Of a stretch of DNA of 45,676 bases, positions 25,824-32,711 are shown piece by piece (the first letter of the stretch is position 1; the number at the start of each line of letters is the position of its first letter). A program made the translations under genes and the position numbers. Origin of the DNA: an uncultured Erysipelotrichaceae bacterium (lineage in GTDB: Bacteria > Bacillota_I > Bacilli_A > Erysipelotrichales > Erysipelotrichaceae). The notes beneath the pieces are model-generated. The model was not told the DNA's origin. It was given only the letters and a program-made list of their open reading frames with translations, and searched no databases. The stretch spans positions 1 to 45,676 of the forward strand of contig CAMVGT010000014.1 of the NCBI GenBank assembly GCA_947167125.1, in the 5' to 3' direction.

Positions 25824-25854
25824 GAAAAATGCCTCCGCGCAAATGCGGAGGCAT
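25824..25854 (-). terminator. Terminator of glgB
   Basis: On the minus strand ATGCCTCCGC (25854-25845) pairs with GCGGAGGCAT (25838-25829), followed by TTTTT. It separates glgB from the ROK-type gene. Confidence 0.93.
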
Positions 25855-25867
25855 CCTGAGTATAGGT

Positions 25868-27895
25868 TTATTCGTTGAATTTGAAGACTGCGCATCCATA
25901 TGCCGGCAGCGCATATTCAACGCGGTACGGCTGATTGTCGCATTCGCCCTTCTTTGCGGTGAAGATTGTCTTCTTTCCGGATTCCTTTGTAACTTCGCCA
26001 TCCTGGTCGAAGATCAGTGTATATCTGCCCTTCTTGGGAACACCGACCATGTAATCATTTCTTTCAACCGGTGTGAAGTTGACAACGAACAGCAGGCTGT
26101 TCTTCTTTGTGCCGTCTCTTCTGATGAAGGAGAAGATCGAACGGGTTGAGTCATCGGCATTGACCCAGCTGAAGCCTTCCCAGGAATCATCCAGCTTATA
26201 CATTGCCGGATACTTTGTATACATATGCAGAAGGTCTCTCATGAAGTTCTGCACACTGCGGTTGAGCGGTTCATCGCACAGCCACCAGTCAAGCTGAACC
26301 TTTTCATCCCATTCATGATACTGGGCGAAGTCCTGCCCCATGAACAGCAGCTTCTTTCCGGCATGTCCGAACATGAACAGATAGCCGCACTTCAGGTTTG
26401 CGAACTTGTCCACTTCGTATCCCGGCATCTTGTTGATCATGGAACACTTCAGATGGACAACTTCATCATGGGAGAGGACAAGGATGTATTTTTCACTTGT
26501 GGCATAGCTCATGCCGAAGGTCATCTTATTGTGGTTGTCCTTGCGGAAGAACGGATCAAGCTTCATGTAATCCAGGAAGTCATGCATCCAGCCCATGTTC
26601 CACTTATAGGTGAATCCAAGACCGTCGTCTTCAGGTCTGGCTGTGACTTTCGGCCAGGCGGTGGATTCTTCGGCGATAATGATCGTGCCGTCTTTTCTGC
26701 CGCGGATGACGGAGTTGAGGTGCTTGAAGAATTCCATTGCGTCAAGGTTGCCGTTTCCGCCGTATTTGTTCGGAACCCACTGGCCATCCTTGCGTCCGTA
26801 GTCGAGGTAAAGCATCGATGCGACAGCGTCGACTCTGAGTCCGTCGATATGATATTCGTCATACCAGTAAAGGGCGTTGCCGATCATGAAGTTGAGAACT
26901 TCCGGCTTGGAATAGTCGAAGCACTTTGTGCCCCAGTCAGGATGTTCTCCCATTCTCGGATCTGCATATTCATACAGCGGTTCGCCGTCGAAATCAGCCA
27001 GACCATGGGCGTCTTTTGGGAAGTGGGCAGGTACCCAGTCAAGGATGACACCGATGTTGTGCTGGTGCAGATAGTCAACCAGATACATGAATTCCTTCGG
27101 CTCGCCATAGCGGCTTGTCGGTGCATAGTAGCCGGTTACCTGATAGCCCCAGGAACCGTCGAACGGATATTCGGCGATGCCCATGAGTTCAACATGCGTA
27201 TATCCCATGTATCCGCAGTAATCAACGAGTTCCTTTGCATACTGTGTATAGTTCAGGAAGCCGTCTTTCCAGTCTGTATTTTCATTTTTGAACCAGGATC
27301 CGAGATGGCATTCATAGATTGCCATCGGTTCAGCGAATGTGTTCTTTTTAGCACGTTCGCTCATCCATGTTCCGTCATTCCAGTTGTAGCCGTCGATATC
27401 GGCTGTCTTGGATGCGGTGCCCGGACGGAATTCTGCAGAGAATGCATACGGGTCTGCTTTGTAAAGAATATCGCCCCTCTTTGTTTCAATCGCGAATTTA
27501 TACAGTTCGCCATATCCCATTTCCGGAATGAATCCTTCAAAGACTCCGCTTTCCTCCAGCGGCAGCATATAGTTTGCGGACGGGTTCCATCCGTTGCGGT
27601 CGCAGACGATGGAAACTGCTTTTGCGTGCGGTGCCCATACCGCAAAGTGCATGCCGTTTCTGCCTTCATGTACTGCATGGTGGGCGCCCATTTTCTTATA
27701 GACTTTGTAGTCGCGTCCCGCATTGATCAGATAGCGGTCAAATCCGGTAATAAAGACCGGATCAAGCTCCTGCTTCTTTTCCGCCTTCACTGTTTTCTTC
27801 TTAGCCGCTGTCTTTACCGCAGCTTTTTTCGCGGTTTTCTTTTCCGCAGTTTTCTTTGCGGCAGACTTTCTGACAGCCTTTTCTTTTTCAGCCAT
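25868..27895 (-). CDS. glgB: 1,4-alpha-glucan (glycogen) branching enzyme with a Lys/Ala-rich N-terminal tail
   Basis: Makes alpha-1,6 branches in glycogen. It has 675 residues from the ATG at 27895, which has AAGGAGG before it. The CBM48 domain has GMHFAVWAPHAKAVSIV; the GH13 barrel has VILDWVPAHFPKDAHGL, GLRVDAVASMLYLDY with the nucleophile Asp near residue 350, IIAEESTAWP with the acid Glu, and VLSHDEVVH. Unusually, the first 40 or so residues are an AAKKTA/EKKTAKKA tail very like that of the protein at 19122-19730. No other glg gene is nearby. A -10 TATAAT is at 27936-27931; no clear -35. Confidence 0.95.
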   Translation of the reverse strand: MAEKEKAVRKSAAKKTAEKKTAKKAAVKTAAKKKTVKAEKKQELDPVFITGFDRYLINAGRDYKVYKKMGAHHAVHEGRNGMHFAVWAPHAKAVSIVCDRNGWNPSANYMLPLEESGVFEGFIPEMGYGELYKFAIETKRGDILYKADPYAFSAEFRPGTASKTADIDGYNWNDGTWMSERAKKNTFAEPMAIYECHLGSWFKNENTDWKDGFLNYTQYAKELVDYCGYMGYTHVELMGIAEYPFDGSWGYQVTGYYAPTSRYGEPKEFMYLVDYLHQHNIGVILDWVPAHFPKDAHGLADFDGEPLYEYADPRMGEHPDWGTKCFDYSKPEVLNFMIGNALYWYDEYHIDGLRVDAVASMLYLDYGRKDGQWVPNKYGGNGNLDAMEFFKHLNSVIRGRKDGTIIIAEESTAWPKVTARPEDDGLGFTYKWNMGWMHDFLDYMKLDPFFRKDNHNKMTFGMSYATSEKYILVLSHDEVVHLKCSMINKMPGYEVDKFANLKCGYLFMFGHAGKKLLFMGQDFAQYHEWDEKVQLDWWLCDEPLNRSVQNFMRDLLHMYTKYPAMYKLDDSWEGFSWVNADDSTRSIFSFIRRDGTKKNSLLFVVNFTPVERNDYMVGVPKKGRYTLIFDQDGEVTKESGKKTIFTAKKGECDNQPYRVEYALPAYGCAVFKFNE

Positions 27896-28011
27896 AAATC
27901 CTCCTTGTACAGCCGTTATCATTCATTCTGATTATATAGAACAGCTTTTTACTTAAGTCTATTGTAAACGATTCCGCGGATAACTGGCACAGAAAAATTC
28001 GCATTCCGGGC

Positions 28012-28045
28012 GGAAAGAAAAAGCATGACACGGATCATGTCATGC
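28012..28045 (-). terminator. Terminator of the glutathione peroxidase unit
   Basis: On the minus strand GCATGACA (28045-28038) pairs with TGTCATGC (28030-28023) around 7 bases, then TTTTTCTTTCC. Confidence 0.88.
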
Positions 28046-28063
28046 CATACGCATTTTTATGGA

Positions 28064-28606
28064 TTACAGAAGCGCTTTGACGCAGGCTTCCACATCCGCA
28101 AAGTCCGCTGTCGGCTCAAAACGGGCGACGCAGTTTCCTTCACGGTCGACTGCAAACTTTGTGAAATTCCATTTGATATCCGGCTTGGATGCCCACTCAG
28201 GATCTTCCGCCGCAAACTTCTTTTCCAGCAGTTCCTTGTACTTGTGTTCCTGGAATCCTTCAAAGCCCTTCTGCGACTTGAGCCATGTGTAAAGCGGAAG
28301 TTCGTTTACTCCGTTGACATCTGCCTTCTTCATCTGCGGGAAGGTCGTGTTGTAATGCAGGGTGCAGAATTCATGAATCTCATCATCGCTTCCCGGCGCC
28401 TGGCCGCCGAACTGGTTGCAGGGAATGTCGAGAATCTCAAGACCCTGCTCATGATAATCCTCATACAGCTTTTCAATCGGCGCGTACTGCGGTGTGAATC
28501 CGCATCCTGTCGCTGTATTGACGACAAGAATCACCTTTTCCTGATAGTCGGAAAGATTCAGTGTTTCCCCTGTTCCGGTCTTTACGGAATAATCATAAAT
28601 GCCCAT
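28064..28606 (-). CDS. Glutathione peroxidase-family thiol peroxidase
   Basis: 180 residues, reducing hydroperoxides, probably with thioredoxin as in other bacterial members. The catalytic residues are seen: Cys in NTATGCGFTPQY (a TGC codon, not selenocysteine), Gln in IPCNQFGGQAPG, and Trp-Asn in IKWNFTKFAVD. The second Cys in IPCNQ may be the resolving one. AAAGGAG lies upstream of the ATG. It is downstream of a flavodoxin-like gene and a tiny membrane peptide on the same strand, which would suit a small redox or oxidative stress operon. Confidence 0.93.
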   Translation of the reverse strand: MGIYDYSVKTGTGETLNLSDYQEKVILVVNTATGCGFTPQYAPIEKLYEDYHEQGLEILDIPCNQFGGQAPGSDDEIHEFCTLHYNTTFPQMKKADVNGVNELPLYTWLKSQKGFEGFQEHKYKELLEKKFAAEDPEWASKPDIKWNFTKFAVDREGNCVARFEPTADFADVEACVKALL

Positions 28607-28641
28607 TATTCATCTTCTCCTTTGGGGCTGCGGCCGAGAAA

Positions 28642-28776
28642 CTATTTATGCCATTCAGGTGCTTCCGGCATTTCTGTTCCGGTTAAAGCTGCAGCGATGA
28701 CTCTTCTGTGGATGATCAGGAACAGTCCGCATAAGACTGCCATGCATTTAATGATTTCTTTGAATACGTTCTTCAT
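28642..28776 (-). CDS. 44-residue membrane peptide
   Basis: An ATG at 28776, with AAAGGAAA 10 bases before it, opens a frame of 44 codons ending in TAG at 28642. The peptide starts MKNVFKEIIKCMAV, has one hydrophobic segment (about residues 9-31) interrupted by HRR, and ends PEAPEWHK. The ribosome site, the tight spacing (22 bases after the flavodoxin-like gene's stop, about 35 bases before the peroxidase gene) and the membrane-like composition support a real gene. I know no family for it. Confidence 0.6.
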   Translation of the reverse strand: MKNVFKEIIKCMAVLCGLFLIIHRRVIAAALTGTEMPEAPEWHK

Positions 28777-28798
28777 CTTTCTGTTTTCCTTTCTCTTT

Positions 28799-29191
28799 TC
28801 AGATATGCTTTTTCGCAAATTCTTCTGCTGCCTTCAGCTGCTGTGCATCCGGTCTGTTTTTGACATAGAATGTTTCTTCTTCAACCGGAATACCTGCTTC
28901 AGTCAGTCCCTTCTTCAGAAGATCCATGGAATGCTTTGAGATCCAGGATGTGGAGAATACTGCCGCCTTCTTCACATTTTCCTTCTTCAGTGTTTTCAGC
29001 CATGCCTTCATATGGCCATCAAGACCATATGCATAAAGAGCGCCGCCCACAAAGAGAATGTCCACCGGTTCATTGATGGCTGCTTCAGGCAAATCCACCG
29101 ATACCGCTTTGACGCCTGCCGCACTTGCGATGGCTTCGGCAAGAGCTTTTGTATTGCCGCTTCTGGAATAATATCTGACTGCTGTTTTCAT
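28799..29191 (-). CDS. Flavodoxin-like protein
   Basis: 131 residues from the ATG at 29191 (the frame adds two codons upstream). The FMN phosphate loop is seen at the N-terminus: VRYYSRSGNTKALAEAIA. The later flavin-contact region is FVGGALYAYGLDGHMKAWL, and FSTSWISKH follows, as in short flavodoxins of the Flavodoxin_5/NAD(P)H oxidoreductase-like group. It is an electron carrier or FMN-binding reductase. GAAG/AAAAGAAG before the ATG is a weak ribosome site. It begins the short redox operon with the 44-residue peptide and the peroxidase. Confidence 0.86.
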   Translation of the reverse strand: MKTAVRYYSRSGNTKALAEAIASAAGVKAVSVDLPEAAINEPVDILFVGGALYAYGLDGHMKAWLKTLKKENVKKAAVFSTSWISKHSMDLLKKGLTEAGIPVEEETFYVKNRPDAQQLKAAEEFAKKHI

Positions 29192-29286
29192 AAGCATCTT
29201 CTTTTGTTTTATTCAATTCTATTTGATACAATTTATATATATAGCATAACGGAGAAGAAACGCAAGAGCGGATTGACATTTTCCAG

Positions 29287-29320
29287 AATAAAAAACCCCA
29301 TGGATTTCTCCATGAGGTTT
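29287..29320 (-). terminator. Terminator of the rnf operon
   Basis: On the minus strand AAACCTCATGG (29320-29310) pairs with CCATGGGGTTT (29303-29293) with one mismatch, followed by a T run. Confidence 0.88.
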
Positions 29321-29330
29321 CTTTGAATGA

Positions 29331-29612
29331 TCAGCCTGCGTGTTCCGCAAGGTAAGCAATGATTGCCTGCTTTGCTTCCGCTTTGCAGGGTTTGCATTTG
29401 TCGATGGTGGTTTCGCCGTCGACAAGCTTGGCTGCCATGCCGGCACAGCCCGGGTTTCCGCAGCCGCCGCAGTTGTATCCCGGCAGCATCGCCAGAACTT
29501 CTTCGACTCTGTGGTCTTCTTCCACATACAGCTTGACGCTGGCAACACCGAGCAATATGCCGATGATACCGCCGAGTACAAGCATCAGTAATACTGCTTT
29601 AACGATTCCCAT
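29331..29612 (-). CDS. rnfB: Short RnfB-like protein lacking the ferredoxin domains
   Basis: 93 residues. An N-terminal membrane helix (about 5-28) is followed by the RnfB iron-sulfur domain with Cys48, 51, 56, 73 and 76 (LPGYNCGGCGNPGCAGMAAK, then DKCKPC). A usual RnfB is roughly twice or more this length and continues with at least two [4Fe-4S] ferredoxin motifs; here the frame simply ends after YLAEHAG, followed by a good terminator, so it is not obviously a frameshift. It overlaps the upstream Cys-rich gene. It is probably an electron relay in the Rnf complex; what replaces the missing clusters is unclear. Confidence 0.85.
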   Translation of the reverse strand: MGIVKAVLLMLVLGGIIGILLGVASVKLYVEEDHRVEEVLAMLPGYNCGGCGNPGCAGMAAKLVDGETTIDKCKPCKAEAKQAIIAYLAEHAG

Positions 29613-29796
29613 TTTCTTCCTCTTTCATTTCCATAAATTTTTTTCTGAGTGCGCAGTCCCCGATTCCGCACGCGGCGCAGTCGGGTTTGATGTCTTCACA
29701 TCCTTCCGGAACCGGTGTCTGCCTGTTCCGGATATAAAGGAATGCATTCAGTCCGACCAGGACTGCCGCAATCAGGATTGCAAAGAAAGCCTGCAT
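29599..29796 (-). CDS. 65-residue Cys-rich single-pass membrane protein in the rnf operon
   Basis: One membrane helix at about residues 3-22, then a short cytosolic or external tail with Cys33, Cys40, Cys43 and Cys48 (EGCEDIKPDCAACGIGDCAL): C-x6-C-x2-C-x4-C. The last three share the C-x2-C-x4-C spacing of RnfB's cluster site. The gene sits 3 bases after the rnfA stop and overlaps the start of the short rnfB by 14 bases. It is not a standard Rnf subunit. Four cysteines next to a membrane anchor suggest an iron-sulfur relay or a split-off piece of RnfB; a thiol-disulfide role is the alternative. Confidence 0.75.
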   Translation of the reverse strand: MQAFFAILIAAVLVGLNAFLYIRNRQTPVPEGCEDIKPDCAACGIGDCALRKKFMEMKEEENGNR

Positions 29797-29799
29797 CTA

Positions 29800-30372
29800 T
29801 TATACCAGTCCCGACAGAGAGGAGAAGGCAATCGCCATAATCGCGGCGATGATGAATGCGATCGGGTTCCCTTCAAATGCTTTGGGAACATCGTTTCCTC
29901 TTAAGCGTTCACGGATTGTGGAGAAGATACACAGCATTAACATGAATCCTGCCGGAACACCGATGGAATTGACGATGGTTTCGATCAGGGAATACTTCTG
30001 TGTAATGTTGTCGAGTGCAACATAGAGAACAGCACAGTTTGTTGTGATCAGCGGCAGGTAGATACCCAGCTGCTTGTACAGCGACGGGCTGTTCTTTTTG
30101 ATGAACAGTTCAACGAACTGAACGAATGCCGCAATCAGAAGAATGAAGGTAATCAGCTTCATGTATTCCAGTTCCAGCGGAACAAGAACGCCATAGTACA
30201 GTCCCCATGAAAGAACAGAAGCACAGAAGACGACGAAGATAACCGCGAGGCCCATGCCGACTGCCGATTCCATCTTGGTGGAAACACCCATGAACGGGCA
30301 CATACCGATGAATTTGGAAAGAATAATGTTATTGATCAGCATGCCGCTGATGAACAATGTAAACAGATTCAT
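29800..30372 (-). CDS. rnfA: Rnf complex subunit RnfA
   Basis: Integral membrane subunit of the ferredoxin:NAD oxidoreductase that pumps sodium ions or protons. It has 190 residues and six helices. Typical motifs are LINNIILSKFIGMCPFMG at the N-terminus and LPLITTNCAVLYVALD, whose cysteines (Cys25 and the one in TTNC) bind the membrane [2Fe-2S] cluster with those of RnfE. The gene shares one base with the rnfE stop region and is 3 bases before the small Cys-rich gene. Confidence 0.95.
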   Translation of the reverse strand: MNLFTLFISGMLINNIILSKFIGMCPFMGVSTKMESAVGMGLAVIFVVFCASVLSWGLYYGVLVPLELEYMKLITFILLIAAFVQFVELFIKKNSPSLYKQLGIYLPLITTNCAVLYVALDNITQKYSLIETIVNSIGVPAGFMLMLCIFSTIRERLRGNDVPKAFEGNPIAFIIAAIMAIAFSSLSGLV

Positions 30373-31028
30373 TATTTAGTCCCCTTCTTGGAAGCATTTT
30401 CCACATGATTCTTATATGCGGATACAGCCGCTGCCAGGCACGCAAATGTGATGAACGCGCCGAACTGTTCCTTGAAGAACGGAAGTTCAAATCCTTCCGG
30501 GATCAGACGCAGCGAGAAGATTTCCGCATTTGTGAACGGATTGGAAAGCGAGAGAATTCCGGTGCCGAGGATCTGTCTGACCAGAGACATTGCCAGGATG
30601 CTCAGGGTGTAGGAAATACCCATGGAGACACCGTCCGCAATGGAAGGACCGATCGGATTCATGGAAGCGAACGCTTCCGCTCTTCCCAGAATAATGCAGT
30701 TGACGACGATCAGGTCGATGAACGCGCCGAGTGCGGAATACAGGCTCGGTGTGTATGCCTGAATCACCATACCGACGATGGTGACAAGCGTCGCGATGAT
30801 GACGATGTAAACCGGGATATGGATATCATCCGGTGTCAGATTTCTGACTGCCGAAACAAGGATGTTCGACAGAACCAGAACGACAGTGACGGCGATGCCC
30901 ATGCCGATTGCGTTATTGATGTTGGTTGTAATGGCCAGTGAAGAGCAGATACCGAGGTAAAGTCCGAATACCGGATTTTCAATCAGAAGTCTGTTCAGCA
31001 GACCGTTCTTTTCTTTCTTTTCACTCAT
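30372..31028 (-). CDS. rnfE: Rnf complex subunit RnfE
   Basis: 218 residues, membrane partner of RnfA with the same inverted-topology fold. Motifs: NPVFGLYLGICSSLAITT with the cluster Cys, and LIVVNCIILGRAEAFA with the second Cys. It has about six helices and a charged C-terminal end (YKNHVENASKK). The start is followed by SEKKEKNGLLNRLLIENP. It overlaps rnfA by one base and lies 11 bases after rnfG. Confidence 0.95.
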   Translation of the reverse strand: MSEKKEKNGLLNRLLIENPVFGLYLGICSSLAITTNINNAIGMGIAVTVVLVLSNILVSAVRNLTPDDIHIPVYIVIIATLVTIVGMVIQAYTPSLYSALGAFIDLIVVNCIILGRAEAFASMNPIGPSIADGVSMGISYTLSILAMSLVRQILGTGILSLSNPFTNAEIFSLRLIPEGFELPFFKEQFGAFITFACLAAAVSAYKNHVENASKKGTK

Positions 31029-31039
31029 AGCTGCCTCCG

Positions 31040-32362
31040 TTAATTGCCTTCCGCCATATTCAGCGCGGCTGCGATCATTGCGCGGATCGATGCGCTGGTA
31101 TAGCTGGCACCTGTTGTCGCATCAATTGAGGAATCCAGGGAAACACCTGCATATTTTGCAAGTTCTTCTGCAGATGTCGCTTTATCTCCGACACCCGATG
31201 TGTCCTTGAATGCTGTAACTTCAACTGAAGTGACGGTTCCTTCATCCTTGTTCAGGGTGATCGTCGCTTCGTTGACGCCTTCATATCCTTTTGCATGGCA
31301 TTTGTAAACATAAGCGCTGCTGTCCAGGTTGGACCAGACTCTGCAGCCTGCTTCGTTTGCAGAGAAGTCTTCAGCCGCAAGTCCTGTTCCTGCTGAAGCA
31401 GAACCGGAGTCTGAACCGCCGGATACCGGTTCCTTGCCGGCTGCGACGTTCAGAGCTGCTGCTGCCATGGCACGGATCGATGTGCTGGTGAAGCTTGCGC
31501 CGGTTGTCGCATCCACAACTGTGGAAGCAGAAGCGCCTGCATATCTTGCAAGTTCCGCATCTGTCGTTGCTGTATCACCGACACCTGCTGTGTCGCCGAA
31601 GGATGTAACAGCGATGGAAACGATGGTTCCGTCTGTCACATTGACTGTGACATCGGCTTCATTGATGCCCTCGAATCCTTTCGCGCTGCAGTGGTAGACT
31701 GCTGTTGTACCGTCGTTGGAAACTTCCTCACATGTGACTTCGCTCTTCGAGAAGTCTTCTTCGCCGAGCGGTTTCTGCGCCTCTTTTTCCGGAGCTGCCG
31801 GTGCAGCGTCAGGATCATAGGAAATTCCCATCAGATCGTTGAAGACAGCCTTTGCGGCATTGATGCCGTTGGATACTGCCGTGCTTGTCAGTGTCGCGCC
31901 GGAAAGCAGCGGGACAGGATCGCTGGAAGTCAGGGCCATGATCTGTGAACTGTAGTCATCATCGAAGCAGCGGGAACCGACACCGCTTGTTTCCTGCTGT
32001 TCGAGTGCCTTATAGCCGGATACGGTTCCGTCATTGTTGAAACCGACCATGAAGGTCAGGCCGTTGGAGTTATAACCGACCCCGTGAAGTGTGAAGACAT
32101 ATCCCTGTCCTTCCGCTTCATAGATTCCGTCGATCAGACCTGTTTCATCCTTGGCGATGAGGTCTTCCGTCACATCTTTGAAACTGCCGCCCGGATAGAT
32201 TTCTTCCAGGCTCTTTTTGACTGCCGCAAGCGCATTGGCTTCAATGATCGGTGCTGTAACGGCATTGACAACGGACAGCAGAAGTCCGCATACCGCACAC
32301 AGGATACCGAGCAGGAGCGCTTTGTACTGAGCAGAGTTATGATCTAAATTTTTCATCTTCAT
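31040..32362 (-). CDS. rnfG: RnfG with two additional FMN-binding domains
   Basis: 440 residues, about twice the usual RnfG. One membrane helix at about 15-36 is followed by the normal periplasmic RnfG domain (about 45-175) with the flavinylation motif SGATLTST at 154-161. Two tandem FMN_bind domains follow: residues 199-310 with TGASFTS (287-293) and residues 328-440 with TGASYTS (417-423). Ser/Gly/Ala-rich linkers join them. Each motif has the Thr or Ser to which ApbE can attach FMN by a phosphoester bond. All three domains keep GVGD- or GVGSR-type glycine loops. Three covalent flavins are predicted. The apbE gene is divergent, next to rnfC. Confidence 0.92.
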   Translation of the reverse strand: MKMKNLDHNSAQYKALLLGILCAVCGLLLSVVNAVTAPIIEANALAAVKKSLEEIYPGGSFKDVTEDLIAKDETGLIDGIYEAEGQGYVFTLHGVGYNSNGLTFMVGFNNDGTVSGYKALEQQETSGVGSRCFDDDYSSQIMALTSSDPVPLLSGATLTSTAVSNGINAAKAVFNDLMGISYDPDAAPAAPEKEAQKPLGEEDFSKSEVTCEEVSNDGTTAVYHCSAKGFEGINEADVTVNVTDGTIVSIAVTSFGDTAGVGDTATTDAELARYAGASASTVVDATTGASFTSTSIRAMAAAALNVAAGKEPVSGGSDSGSASAGTGLAAEDFSANEAGCRVWSNLDSSAYVYKCHAKGYEGVNEATITLNKDEGTVTSVEVTAFKDTSGVGDKATSAEELAKYAGVSLDSSIDATTGASYTSASIRAMIAAALNMAEGN

Positions 32363-32711
32363 TCCCTCCTCAGTTGCCCGCAGCCATGTTCAGCGCCTTG
32401 GCTGCCATTGCGCGCAGCGATGAGCTTGTGAATGTGGCACCGCTTGTCGCGTCGATGGAAGAATTGATTGTCGCGCCTTCATAGCGTGCCAGTTCTTCAG
32501 CAGCTGTCGCCTTGTCGCCGACACCAGCTGTGTCTTTGAATGCGGTGACTTCGATTGAAGTGACGGTTCCTTCATCCTTGTTCAGGGTGATGGTCGCTTC
32601 GTTTGTTCCTTCATATCCCTTTGCCTGGCAATGATAGACAAGCGCTGCAGTGTCGGTGTTGGACCAGACTCTGCATGCGACGTTATTGGCACTGAAGTCT
32701 TCCAGTGCCAT
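31043..32711 (-). repeat. Three copies of an extra FMN-binding domain, in rnfG (two) and rnfD (one)
   Basis: Copies lie at 31043-31381 and 31433-31768 (rnfG) and 32373-32711 (rnfD). The last rnfG copy and the rnfD copy are nearly alike at protein level (both read YEG-NEATITLNKDEGTVTS) and share 36 identical bases at 31226-31261 and 32546-32581. The middle copy is more diverged. This points to recent exchange between the ends of two adjacent genes. Confidence 0.85.

Noticed and set aside
26225-27931. 568-codon open frame on the plus strand across glgB
   Set aside because: It lies wholly antisense to glgB, whose motifs, ribosome site and terminator are clear; codon bias of the real gene explains the open shadow frame.
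28490-28510. Selenocysteine in glutathione peroxidase
   Set aside because: The catalytic codon is TGC, a normal cysteine.
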